Assembly: GCA_903912445.1 (NCBI GenBank)
Contig: CAIWHP010000218.1
Span: 1-36,328 of the forward strand
Length of the DNA: 36,328 nucleotides
Source: an uncultured Lentisphaerota bacterium
GTDB taxonomy: Bacteria > Verrucomicrobiota > Kiritimatiellia > CAIQIC01
Direction: 5' to 3'
Position 1 is the first letter of the stretch; each line of letters opens with the position of its first letter. Below, piece after piece: positions 21,572-29,557 of the stretch. The notes beneath the pieces are model-generated. The model was not told the origin of the DNA and did not search any database. It worked only from the letters and a program-made list of their open reading frames with translations. The position numbers were made by a program, and so were the translations under genes.

Positions 21572-23791
21572 TCACATCATCTGCAGCGCATCCACATCCA
21601 CGCTGCATTCGATGTCCTTGGGCCACTTGAATGCTCCGAGCGTCTGGCGCAGCGGGTCGGTGACCTGCTTGGTCAGCGGCGCGCGCAGCAGTATCTGGAA
21701 GCGGTAGAGGCCCTTGGCGCGGGCGAGCGGCGCGGGCATCGGGCCGTTCAGGATCACCTGCGGGCCGAGCCGCGGCTGGAGCTGCTTCACGAACTCCTCC
21801 CCGGCAAACTGGAGGCGCTGCTCCGACACGCCCTTCAGCGTCAGCACGACGAGGTGGGTGAACGGCGGATAGCTCAACTCGCGGCGCCCTTCGAACTCCT
21901 GGTCGATGAAGCCGGCGTAGTCGAGGCGGCGCGCGGCCTGGATCGCCGGGTGGTGCGGCGTGAACGTCTGCACAAAGACCTCGCCCTTCAGGTCGCCGCG
22001 GCCGGCGCGGCCGGCGACCTGCGTCAGCAGCTGGAAGGTGCGCTCGGAGGCGCGGAAGTCCGGCTTGTGCAGGCTCATGTCGGCGGAGATCACGCCGACC
22101 AGCGTGACGTTCGGGAAATCGAGGCCCTTGGCGATCATCTGCGTGCCGATCAGGATATCGATCTTGCCGCCGCGAAAATCGTGGAGGATGCGCCGGTGCG
22201 AACCCTTCTCCGTGGTCGTGTCGGAATCCATCCGGGTGACGCGCGCGATCGGGAAGAGCTTGTGCAGGATGACCTCGATGCGCTGCGTGCCCAGGCCGGC
22301 GTACTTGAACGCCGGGTCGCGGCAGTTGGGCTCGGGGCAGCGCTCCGGGACGCGCTGGCGCGCGCCGCAGATGTGGCAGAGCAGCTCGTCGGTGGTCTTG
22401 TGATAGGTGAGCGCGACGCTGCACGAGCGGCACTGCGCCACATAGCCGCACTTGGGGCAGATGAGCTGCGAGGCGTAGCCGCGCCGGTTGAGGAACAGCA
22501 TCGTCTGCTCCGCGCGCTCGATGCGCAGGCGGATCGCGTCGATCAGATCCCGCGAGAAGATGTTGACGCGCCCCTCGCGCTCGGCCTCGATGCGCATATC
22601 CACAACGCGCACCGAGGGCATCTGGCGGTGGTCCACGCGCGCGGGCAGCTCCGCCAGCGCGTACTTGCCGCGCCGCACGTTCGCGAACGACTCCAGCGCC
22701 GGCGTGGCCGAGCCGAGCACCACGGCACATTTTTCCAGCTTGCCGCGCACCACCGCGACGTCGCGCGCGTTGTAGCGCGGCGCCTCCTCCTGCTTGTAGG
22801 AGGGCTCGTGCTCCTCGTCCACGACGATCAGCCCGAGGTTGTGCACCGGCGCGAACACGGCGGAGCGCGGGCCGACGACGATGCGCGCGACCCCGTCGTG
22901 GATGCGGTGCCACTCGTCGTGCCGCTCGCCCTGGGAGAGCCGGCTGTGCAGCACCGCGACATCCTCGCCGAACCGGCCGCGGAAGCGCTCGATCGTCTGC
23001 GGCGTCAGCGCGATCTCCGGCACCAGCACGATCGCGCCCTGACCGCGCTCCAGCGCCGTCTTGATCGCCTGCAGGTAGACCTCGGTCTTGCCGCTGCCGG
23101 TGACGCCGAACAGCAACACCACCGGGGGCGTCAGGGTCTCGAGGGACTGCCGGATGATCTTGAGGGCGGCTTCCTGCTGCGGCATCAGCGGCGGCGCCTC
23201 GGTCCGCAAAAAAGTCTGGTTGGCCAGCGGATCGCGCGTGAAGCGTTCCTTGCTGATCTGCACGAAGCCCTTCGCCTCCAGCCCGTGGATCGCCGCCGGC
23301 GTCGTGTGGGCCGAGTGGGCAAGGTGGTTGAGGAAGGCCGGCCCGCCGCCGAGCAGCACATCGAGCGCCGCCGCCTGTTTCGGCGCGTGCTTGCGCAGTG
23401 CGAGCAGCGCCGCGGGATCGCGGCTTTTTTCCGTCACCACCACCTGCAGCCGTTCGATGAATGCCGCGCCCTTTTTCCGGACCGCGCTCGGCAGGACCGT
23501 GCGCACGGCGATCTCGTACGGCGCGAGGTAATAGTCCGCCATCCAGCGCGCCAGCGTGAGCATCGTCTCGCTGACGACCGCCTTGCGCCCGGCCACGTCG
23601 CGGATTTCCTTCAGCCCCGGGCGCGTCACGGCATCCAGCAGCGCGACCACGTAGCCGCGCGCCTCGCTCTTGCCGAACGGGATGACCACCTGCGAGCCGA
23701 CGTGGACGGCGTCGCGCAGCGCCTCCGGAATCCGATAATCAAACTCCCGGTTGCGCGCAACCTCCACGATGACCCTGGCAAACCCGGCCAT
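21572..23791 (-). CDS. priA: Primosomal protein N' (replication restart helicase PriA)
   Basis: 3'-5' helicase that rebuilds replication forks outside oriC. The 739-residue protein has the N-terminal 3'BD (MAGFARVIVEVARNREFDYR and VIPFGKSEARGYV), Walker A LLFGVTGSGKTEVYL, DEAH-type box VVDEEHEPSYKQ, and helicase motif VLGSATPALES. The zinc-binding insert carries eight cysteines (CPKCGYVAQCRSC and LLCHICGARQ ... CPEPNC). Motifs V and VI are seen in LIGTQMIAKGLDFPNVTLV and QVAGRAGRG. It ends with the C-terminal PriA domain. Its start lies 3 nt after the stop of the ACP-like membrane gene, so the two are probably co-transcribed. Confidence 0.96.
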   Translation of the reverse strand: MAGFARVIVEVARNREFDYRIPEALRDAVHVGSQVVIPFGKSEARGYVVALLDAVTRPGLKEIRDVAGRKAVVSETMLTLARWMADYYLAPYEIAVRTVLPSAVRKKGAAFIERLQVVVTEKSRDPAALLALRKHAPKQAAALDVLLGGGPAFLNHLAHSAHTTPAAIHGLEAKGFVQISKERFTRDPLANQTFLRTEAPPLMPQQEAALKIIRQSLETLTPPVVLLFGVTGSGKTEVYLQAIKTALERGQGAIVLVPEIALTPQTIERFRGRFGEDVAVLHSRLSQGERHDEWHRIHDGVARIVVGPRSAVFAPVHNLGLIVVDEEHEPSYKQEEAPRYNARDVAVVRGKLEKCAVVLGSATPALESFANVRRGKYALAELPARVDHRQMPSVRVVDMRIEAEREGRVNIFSRDLIDAIRLRIERAEQTMLFLNRRGYASQLICPKCGYVAQCRSCSVALTYHKTTDELLCHICGARQRVPERCPEPNCRDPAFKYAGLGTQRIEVILHKLFPIARVTRMDSDTTTEKGSHRRILHDFRGGKIDILIGTQMIAKGLDFPNVTLVGVISADMSLHKPDFRASERTFQLLTQVAGRAGRGDLKGEVFVQTFTPHHPAIQAARRLDYAGFIDQEFEGRRELSYPPFTHLVVLTLKGVSEQRLQFAGEEFVKQLQPRLGPQVILNGPMPAPLARAKGLYRFQILLRAPLTKQVTDPLRQTLGAFKWPKDIECSVDVDALQMM

Positions 23792-23794
23792 GGC

Positions 23795-24490
23795 TCAATC
23801 CACTCCCAGGTCGCGGACAAAATGAGCGTCCTCGGAATATTTCGCTTCAGGAATCCCTAGTTGAGCGATGACGATTTGCTTGACCATTTGCCGGACCGAC
23901 TCACGTGTGAACAGAACCTGCTTCGAGGTTAGAACCCAGTTGGTCAAATCGGCAACAGTCTTCAGGTTGGGCACCACTGAGCGCTTGAAACCGCGCGTCG
24001 CGCCCGCCACGCCCAAGAGAGACAAGGGCGCAATAATAAGGAAGGCCAAGGCAATACAGTCCGCCCATGACCATTGCGGACAGGCACTGTGCAACAGAAA
24101 GGGACTACCCAACAGAAACACGATGAAGGTCAGCCGCATGCAATTTCTTGCCCAACGTGGCCGCACCAGATGCGGCCAACTGCGCGCATCCACGGCGGCC
24201 TTGAGTTGCGGCCAGAGCACGCGGGCGTCGTTGGTATCGAACAAATCGCGCAGGGGTGTGGTCGGCGCGATGGCGCTGCGCGGCTTTTGGGTGAGGCTCA
24301 TCAGGGCGCGGCGCAGCAGGTAAAAGGCGCGCTGCGTCTGGCAGGTGCGCGCGTCGGTCCTTTCGAGATGGCGACAGACGAGGTCCACGACCATGCCCGG
24401 CGTGACGGCCGCGGCGGCATCCGCATCGCTGATGCTGATCCCGAACGCCTCCTCGAACGCCATGACCAATTCGACGCCATCCAAGCCCAT
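23795..24490 (-). CDS. Membrane protein with ACP-like halves at its two ends
   Basis: Function unknown. The 231-residue protein begins MGLDGVELVMAFEEAFGISI, which matches the second half of an acyl carrier protein from its DSLDxVELVMALEEEF motif onward. It ends VRQMVKQIVIAQLGI ... HFVRDLGVD, which matches the first half of an ACP up to the D just before the phosphopantetheine serine. Between them lie an Arg-rich segment and two membrane segments (about 117-136 and 141-163). At the serine position there is glycine (MGLDG), so it should not carry a prosthetic group. GGAGA lies 10 nt before ATG 24490. Upstream open sequence is not protein-like. Similar proteins in PVC bacteria may exist; I recall the type but cannot cite it. 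Confidence 0.65.
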   Translation of the reverse strand: MGLDGVELVMAFEEAFGISISDADAAAAVTPGMVVDLVCRHLERTDARTCQTQRAFYLLRRALMSLTQKPRSAIAPTTPLRDLFDTNDARVLWPQLKAAVDARSWPHLVRPRWARNCMRLTFIVFLLGSPFLLHSACPQWSWADCIALAFLIIAPLSLLGVAGATRGFKRSVVPNLKTVADLTNWVLTSKQVLFTRESVRQMVKQIVIAQLGIPEAKYSEDAHFVRDLGVD

Positions 24491-24914
24491 GGGCAAAATT
24501 TCTCCGGCGCGAGCATGATGAACTTGCTCCGCCGCGTCAATCCCGCGCGCGCCCGTGAACCGCACCACCGCTGAATCCCCGCAGACAGGCCAACCCCACG
24601 CCAGCATCCACAACACAAACGCTGGCTGGAAAACCCGCCCACGAAGAATTCGCCGCAGTTCTCTTTGTCGACAGGCACAACCGGCCTCAGGATGTTCAGG
24701 AAAACCGCCAACCTTGGCTTGACGCCTATGAGTCCGGCCCGCCGCAAGGGGACCTGGAACGACTGCCCAGCGCGCGAAAGGCAGCCGCAGCAACCGGAGC
24801 ACAGCCCCGGCCGGCCGCGTCAACCGCCCGCCCCGCACGCGGCACAAGCCCGCGCCACCGTCACCGGCCCTGTGCTCCCCGGCAAACTGGGAAAGTGCCC
24901 CCCCCATTACTGCC
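24491..24914. other. Gap between divergent genes, nothing recognised
   Basis: This 0.42-kb stretch lies between the ACP-like gene (leftward) and the padR promoter (rightward). The open frames here are proline/arginine-rich and look like chance frames in GC-rich DNA. I see no repeat or RNA gene. Confidence 0.5.
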
Positions 24915-24948
24915 TTGACACGCCAGCTACCTTGCCTTACTAGGTAGC
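24915..24948 (+). promoter_or_regulatory. padR promoter with overlapping palindromic operator
   Basis: TTGACA (24915-24920) and TACTAG (24938-24943) are separated by 17 bp, a good sigma-70 promoter. An inverted repeat GCTACC (24926-24931) / GGTAGC (24943-24948), with core TACCT..AGGTA, covers the spacer and -10. It resembles the TACCTTG-type operators of PadR regulators, so self-repression is likely. The ATG at 24955 lies only about 5 nt after the expected transcription start. Confidence 0.75.
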
Positions 24949-24954
24949 GACGTT

Positions 24955-25308
24955 ATGGACACCACCGAATATCATTTGAACTGGGCGGTGCAGCTGCGGC
25001 GGGGCTGGCTGGAGCTGTGCGTGCTCAACGCGCTGCAGGGCGGCGAGCGCTACGGCTACGACCTGGTGCGCGCGCTCGCGGCGCTGCCGGGGCTGGACGT
25101 CACCGAGGGCACGCTCTACCCCCTGCTCTCGCGCCTGCGCCTGACGGGGCTGGTGGCCACGCGGCTGGAGGAGTCGTCCGCCGGCCCGGCGCGCAAGTAT
25201 TACGCGCTGACGCCGCAGGGCCGCCGCGAGCTGGCGCGGATGAACGAGCATGTCGAGACCATGGTCGCACAAAGCCGCCGGTTGAGCGGGAGCAAGGAGC
25301 GCACATGA
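24955..25308 (+). CDS. PadR-family transcriptional regulator
   Basis: Winged-helix repressor of 117 residues. Typical PadR signatures are RRGWLELCVLNALQGGERYG (helix 1), YDLVRALAALPGLDVTEGTL, YPLLSRLRLTGLVATRLEES (recognition helix and wing) and RKYYALTPQGRREL. The C-terminal dimer helix is short, as in PadR subfamily 2. It overlaps the next gene by 4 nt (ATGA), the usual PadR-plus-HAAS membrane-protein layout, so it probably controls that gene and itself. A palindrome covers its promoter. The mRNA leader is very short, with only a weak AGG upstream of the ATG. Confidence 0.92.
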   Translation: MDTTEYHLNWAVQLRRGWLELCVLNALQGGERYGYDLVRALAALPGLDVTEGTLYPLLSRLRLTGLVATRLEESSAGPARKYYALTPQGRRELARMNEHVETMVAQSRRLSGSKERT

Positions 25309-27920
25309 AGAACTGGAGTCCGGCCGCACAGCGTTGCTTCGAGGACTACTGCGAGCGCCGCCGCGCCGCCCTGCTGGCGAGCGGCGCCGACCCCGACGAG
25401 GTGTTCGCCAACTGGCGTTCCCATGTCACCGAGGAAACCGCCCCGCGGCCCGGCGACACCGTCACCGCCGAGGAGGTCTTCGAGATCCTCACCAAGCTGG
25501 ACGTGCCCACAGAGCCCTTGGCCGCGCCCCCGCCCGCCACGCCCGGCTGGGTCGCGCAGCGCGAAAAAAAGCCGTACCGCATCAACATCGCGGGGCTCAT
25601 CATCGTGGGGCTGTTCGGCGTATTCCTGCCGGCGCTGACCCTGGTGGTCGAGGCGCTGACGGGGATGTGCGCGAGCATCGTCTTCGACCCGCTCCCGACG
25701 TGGCTGCACATCGTGTGCATCGGGCTGGTGCCGGCGAGCATCTTCCTGACGCTGCGCACCCTGCGCTCGCCGGAGCGCCCGCTGTGGCGCACGACCGGCT
25801 GGGTCAGCGGCCTGGCGATGGGCATCTCGCTGTTCTATATTTTCATGTTTTCCATCATCACACCCTTCGCGTTCATCGGCATTCTGTTCATGGGCCTGGG
25901 ACTCCTCCCGCTCTCGCCCTTGTGCGCCCTGATCTGCAGCGTGTTCCTGCGCGTGCGGCTCGCGGGCGTGGCGCGCAAGGAAACGCGGCCGCGGCTCGCG
26001 CCGCTCTGGCTGACGATGCCGCTCGGCCTGGGCTTGCTCCTCGTGCTGGCCGCGCCGGAAGTCATGACGCAAGTCGGCTTGGGCATGGCGACGAACGGCG
26101 ACCGCGAGGCGCGCATCCGCGGCCTCACGCTCCTTCGCAGCTACGGCAGCGAGAGCGAATTGCTGCGCGAGAGCTATATCCGGCGCAACACCGAGGCCAA
26201 TCCGCTCGACCTGCTGCTCAAGCATTGCTACCCGCCGGCGCCGCTGGAAAAAGTGCGCGACGTTTATTACCGCGTCACCGGCCAGCCGTTCAACGCCGTG
26301 CGCCCGCCGACCCTCCGCAACCAGCGCGGCGGGCTGCTGTTCGACGTCAATGACTGGGATTTCGACCAGGCCGGCGACCGCGTTGCGGCCAAGCTGCGCG
26401 GCCTGACGCTGGAACAGGCGCGGCTCGACGGCAAGGTCGAGGCCCGCAGCGGCGCCGCCTACCAGGAATGGACCCTCGTCTTCCGCAACACGGCGCAGCG
26501 GGAGTGCGAGGCCCGCGCGCAGATCCTGCTGCCGCCCGGCGGCGTCGTCAGCCGCCTGACGCTCTGGATCAACGGCGAGGAGCGCGAGGCCGCGTTCGGC
26601 GGCAGCAGCGAAGTGCGCGCGGCTTACCAGAAGGTCGTCGCGCGCCGGCGCGACCCCGTGCTCGTCTCCTATGCCGGACCGGACCGCGTACTCATGCAGT
26701 GCTATCCCGTGCCGGCCCAGGGCGGCACGATGAAGGTGCGCCTCGGCATCACCCAGCCGCTGACCCCGCAGAGCGACGGCCGCTGCCCGCTGGCCCTGCC
26801 GCGCTTCCTCGAAACGAACTTCGGGTTGGCCGAAGGCTTGAAGCACGCCGTCTGGATCGAGGGCGACGCCGAACTGACCGCCGATGCCGCGCTGAAGCAG
26901 GAGGCGCTCGAAGGCGGGCGCTTCGGCGCACGCGGCGAATTGCCGGCCCTGTCCGTCGAAGAACCCTGCGCCCTCCAGCTCGCGGGCAGCGCCGTGCCGA
27001 CCGCCGTCTGGCATAGCGACGAGCGCGCGCCGGACAAGCCCGCGATCGTACAGCGCCTGGTGCCCGCCCCGCCGCCCGCACTCAAGCGGCTCGCCGTGGT
27101 CGTGGATGGCTCGAAGTCCATGAAAAATCATGCCGCCGCCATCCGGGCGCTGCTCGCACGCCTGCCGCCCGGCGTGGCCACGCAACTCCTGCTCGCGTCC
27201 GATCGCGTCGAGACGCCGGAGCCGCAGGCCCTGCATTTCGCCGGGGGTTGCGACAACGTGCCGGCGCTGATCCGCGCCTGGGATTGGGCCGCCGAGCAGC
27301 CCGGCGGCGCAGTGCTCTGGCTGCACGCGCTGCAGCCGCTGGAATCCGAGGAGACCGAGGCGCTGCTCCAGCGCTGGCAGCGGCGGCCCAACGGACCCGG
27401 TGTGTTTGCCTACCAGCTCGGCACCGGCGCTGATCGGATCGGCGAAAAGCTCGGCACGGCCGAAATTTTCCACGCCCTGCCCGCCGTGCGTGGGGCCGAA
27501 CAGGACCTCGGCGCGCTGCTGGACGCATGGGCCGGGCGGGGCACACCGCTAGCCTGGGAGCGTACCCGCATGGAAAACAACGCCACCCCCGCCGAGGCCA
27601 TCCCGGGCTCATCGCAGATCGTCCGGCTGTGGGCGGCGGACGAGATCAAGCGCCTGTCGCGTTCTCGTGCGCAGGGCGACCGCGCCCGCGCCGTCGCGCT
27701 GGCCAAAACCTGGCAACTCGTCACCGTCGTCTCCGGGGCCGTCGTGCTGGAGACCGCGGAGCAATACCGTGCCGCCAACCTGCAGGCCGTGGACCCGGCG
27801 ACCACGCCGGACATCGTGCCGGAGCCGGGCACGCTGCTGCTCGCGCTCTTCGGCGCCCTGCTGCTGCTCTTCTGGCGCAGCCTCGTGCGCCACGGCTGGC
27901 GGCTGCCGTTTGCGCGCTGA
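25305..27920 (+). CDS. HAAS-like / multi-TM / VIT / vWA membrane protein with PEP-CTERM tail
   Basis: Role unknown; probably an envelope protein under PadR control. The 871 residues show, in order: an N-terminal helical part (about 5-70) with YCERRRAALL, VFANWRSHVTEE and VFEILTKLDVP, similar to HAAS domains found beside PadR; four to six membrane segments between about 92 and 250; a VIT-like domain (about 390-520) with EARAQILLPPGGVVSRLTLW; and a von Willebrand A-like part opening with LKRLAVVVDGSKSM (about 594-607), which keeps a DxSxS MIDAS motif. It ends in VPEPGTLLLALFGALLLLFW followed by basic residues, a PEP-CTERM-type sorting tail (about 837-871). VIT plus vWA with a sorting tail recalls the MSEP-CTERM proteins of Bacteroidetes. 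It overlaps padR by 4 nt. Confidence 0.8.
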   Translation: MKNWSPAAQRCFEDYCERRRAALLASGADPDEVFANWRSHVTEETAPRPGDTVTAEEVFEILTKLDVPTEPLAAPPPATPGWVAQREKKPYRINIAGLIIVGLFGVFLPALTLVVEALTGMCASIVFDPLPTWLHIVCIGLVPASIFLTLRTLRSPERPLWRTTGWVSGLAMGISLFYIFMFSIITPFAFIGILFMGLGLLPLSPLCALICSVFLRVRLAGVARKETRPRLAPLWLTMPLGLGLLLVLAAPEVMTQVGLGMATNGDREARIRGLTLLRSYGSESELLRESYIRRNTEANPLDLLLKHCYPPAPLEKVRDVYYRVTGQPFNAVRPPTLRNQRGGLLFDVNDWDFDQAGDRVAAKLRGLTLEQARLDGKVEARSGAAYQEWTLVFRNTAQRECEARAQILLPPGGVVSRLTLWINGEEREAAFGGSSEVRAAYQKVVARRRDPVLVSYAGPDRVLMQCYPVPAQGGTMKVRLGITQPLTPQSDGRCPLALPRFLETNFGLAEGLKHAVWIEGDAELTADAALKQEALEGGRFGARGELPALSVEEPCALQLAGSAVPTAVWHSDERAPDKPAIVQRLVPAPPPALKRLAVVVDGSKSMKNHAAAIRALLARLPPGVATQLLLASDRVETPEPQALHFAGGCDNVPALIRAWDWAAEQPGGAVLWLHALQPLESEETEALLQRWQRRPNGPGVFAYQLGTGADRIGEKLGTAEIFHALPAVRGAEQDLGALLDAWAGRGTPLAWERTRMENNATPAEAIPGSSQIVRLWAADEIKRLSRSRAQGDRARAVALAKTWQLVTVVSGAVVLETAEQYRAANLQAVDPATTPDIVPEPGTLLLALFGALLLLFWRSLVRHGWRLPFAR

Positions 27921-27925
27921 ACGCC

Positions 27926-28153
27926 ATGCCGCGCCGCCGCCAGATGACAGGCTCCGCGTGGGCCTGCCTGCTGTTGGGTTCATCGTTGTTGATCGGCCCA
28001 TGGATCTGGCCCTTGTGCTGCCTGCGCGGGCGCGATTGGGGCGAAATCTTCACAACCGATGTGTGGATCACCATACCCTTGATGACGTGGATGGTGGCGC
28101 TGGCCCTCGCCGGGCTGGCGCTGATTGTACTGGCCTTTCGCCGGTCGATATAA
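27926..28153 (+). CDS. Small two-helix membrane protein
   Basis: Not recognised. The 75-residue product has two hydrophobic segments: ACLLLGSSLLIGPWIWPLCC (about 14-33) and IPLMTWMVALALAGLALIVL (about 51-70). A short charged loop with RGRDWGEIF lies between them. It begins 5 nt after the stop of the HAAS/VIT/vWA gene, so it is probably the third gene of the PadR operon. The first ATG is preceded by no clear Shine-Dalgarno, which fits translational coupling; a second ATG lies six codons later. Confidence 0.6.
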   Translation: MPRRRQMTGSAWACLLLGSSLLIGPWIWPLCCLRGRDWGEIFTTDVWITIPLMTWMVALALAGLALIVLAFRRSI

Positions 28154-28494
28154 GTCCACCCCTCGGCCGGGCGGTCAGGCCGTGACCGCCCGGGTCAAGC
28201 CAGTGCAGGCGGTAGGGCGACGCCTCTGGCGAAGCCGTAGACGCTAGCGACAGCCTATGGCCGCCGACAGGGCGCCCACAGGTCGCCGCTACAGGAGACG
28301 GCACGGCACGATGCCGCCCCCTACCCCGCTCAACCAAGCGCTACGACAAACCAGCGACAGCTTGCGCGTACCGCAACGCCCGCGCCCCAGCCGCAAGCCT
28401 TTCCCGACTAGAAAACGCGCTTGCCGCGCGGCGCGGTTTTACGCTATGGAAAACGGCCTCGACCACCGTGGGGGTGGACAAAGGGGACAGGGGC
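28154..28494. other. Intergenic stretch with a decayed inverted-repeat element
   Basis: No gene. Near 28247-28297 a sequence running from CTAGCGACAGCC to GTCGCCGCTACAG resembles the hairpin element at 30434-30484: similar outer arms, and inner palindromes such as GGGCGCCC. A related GCCTCTGGCGAAGCCG piece lies near 28219. GGGGACAGGGGC just before 28495 may serve as a ribosome binding site. Confidence 0.5.
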
Positions 28495-29304
28495 ATGATG
28501 AAGAACACGATGCGCGCGGTGATGTTGGCTGGCCTGGCGTTGGCGTGCGGTGCGCTGGCGGCCGAGGACCAGTCCCTCGGGGTGACGGCCGACCTGACGC
28601 TGGCCTCGAAATATATGACCGACGGCTTCAACGTCGGCGACAACCACGCGGCGTATATGCCCTCGCTCGCGGTGGACACGAAGGTGCCGGGGTTTTACCT
28701 CCAGTTCTGGTCTGCGCTGCCGATGGAACGCAACCGCCAGCAGTACGACGAATACGACTTTATGGCGCGCTTCAGCCATAACTTCCTCGAGGGCACGCCG
28801 CTCAAGCTCAACCTGCATGGCTACTACGATTACTGGGTTTATCCGCATGATGCCTACACGACGGACAAGCACGGCCAGACCATCGCGGCGCAAAGCAAAC
28901 GCGGCCAAAAAGTGCATGCCGGCGTTTCGCTGCTGGAAGCCTTGCCGTGCTTCGGCGCGCACCTCGTGCCGAGCTATAACTACTACTACTGGTTCCCCGA
29001 CCAAAAGGATTTGTTCCAGGCCGGCGCGCATCACGAGCTCGCCTTGAGCTACACCCGCGCGCTGCCGAATTTCATCCCCGGCGCGACGCGGCAGGACGTG
29101 ACGCTCGGCGGCAGCCTGAACTATCACGACGGCGCGTTCGGCGTGGAGAGCGGCTGGAGCCATACGACCGCGATGCTCGGCACCAGCGCCGACCTCGGGG
29201 GGCTCACCCTCGGCGCCAACCTCAACTACCAGTGGTCCTACCTCGCCAGCGTGGATCCCGAAAACGAATTCTGGGCCATGCTCTCGCTTACGAAGAAGTT
29301 CTGA
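28495..29304 (+). CDS. TorF-like putative porin / outer-membrane protein
   Basis: Predicted outer-membrane beta-barrel of 269 residues. The signal peptide (MRAVMLAGLALACGALAAED) follows a short MMKNT lead. The mature start SLGVTADLTLASKYMTDGFN resembles the TorF family of putative porins, and amphipathic aromatic strands follow (YLQFWSALPM, LKLNLHGYYDYWVYP, HLVPSYNYYYWFPD). The last strand FWAMLSLTKKF ends in Phe, the BAM recognition signature. The substrate is unknown. ATG 28495 or 28498 may be used. It stands alone between the PadR operon and convergent nadC. Confidence 0.75.
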   Translation: MMKNTMRAVMLAGLALACGALAAEDQSLGVTADLTLASKYMTDGFNVGDNHAAYMPSLAVDTKVPGFYLQFWSALPMERNRQQYDEYDFMARFSHNFLEGTPLKLNLHGYYDYWVYPHDAYTTDKHGQTIAAQSKRGQKVHAGVSLLEALPCFGAHLVPSYNYYYWFPDQKDLFQAGAHHELALSYTRALPNFIPGATRQDVTLGGSLNYHDGAFGVESGWSHTTAMLGTSADLGGLTLGANLNYQWSYLASVDPENEFWAMLSLTKKF

Positions 29305-29408
29305 TGGCTTGGCAGGGGCGCAGGCGTGCGGCGTCCGCGGTGTCGTAGCGAGCGGCAGCTTGATGGCTCAGGGGCGTTTGCGTGGGGCCGGGGGTGGAGT
29401 TTCATGGC

Positions 29409-29479
29409 GGACATCGCGGCGCGATGTCCCTACCCCTTGATCACTCCGCCGCCGGTAGGGACGCCGCGCCGCGGCATCC
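29409..29479. repeat. Two adjacent palindromes of a GGACxTCGCG / GGACGCCGCG type
   Basis: GGACATCGC and GCGATGTCC (29409-29429) form a perfect 9-bp stem with a 3-nt loop. About 30 nt further, GGACGCCGC and GCGGCATCC (29459-29479) form a similar stem with one mismatch. Both are in the gap between the porin and nadC, and look like a REP pair. Confidence 0.75.
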
Positions 29480-29522
29480 GCCACACACATCAACAGCAAT
29501 CCTGCATGCGCCACCACTGCGC

Positions 29523-29544
29523 GACCGCTTCGAGGGAAGCGGTC
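29523..29544. terminator. Hairpin between convergent genes
   Basis: GACCGCTTC and GAAGCGGTC form a perfect 9-bp stem with a 4-nt loop, 14 nt beyond the nadC stop. There is no U-tract on either strand, so termination strength is doubtful. Confidence 0.4.
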
Positions 29545-29557
29545 CCGCAAAAACCGC

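Noticed and set aside
21144-22913. A 589-residue protein ending in the HTH domain
   Set aside because: Its first 460 or so residues are a shadow of priA in another frame; only the last part is the small HTH gene.
21452-23860. An 802-residue plus-strand open frame across priA
   Set aside because: Shadow of priA; composition is Arg/Leu/Glu-rich with no recognisable domain.
25200-27473. A 757-residue minus-strand frame across the VIT/vWA gene
   Set aside because: Antisense shadow; the plus-strand gene has coherent domains and overlaps padR as expected.
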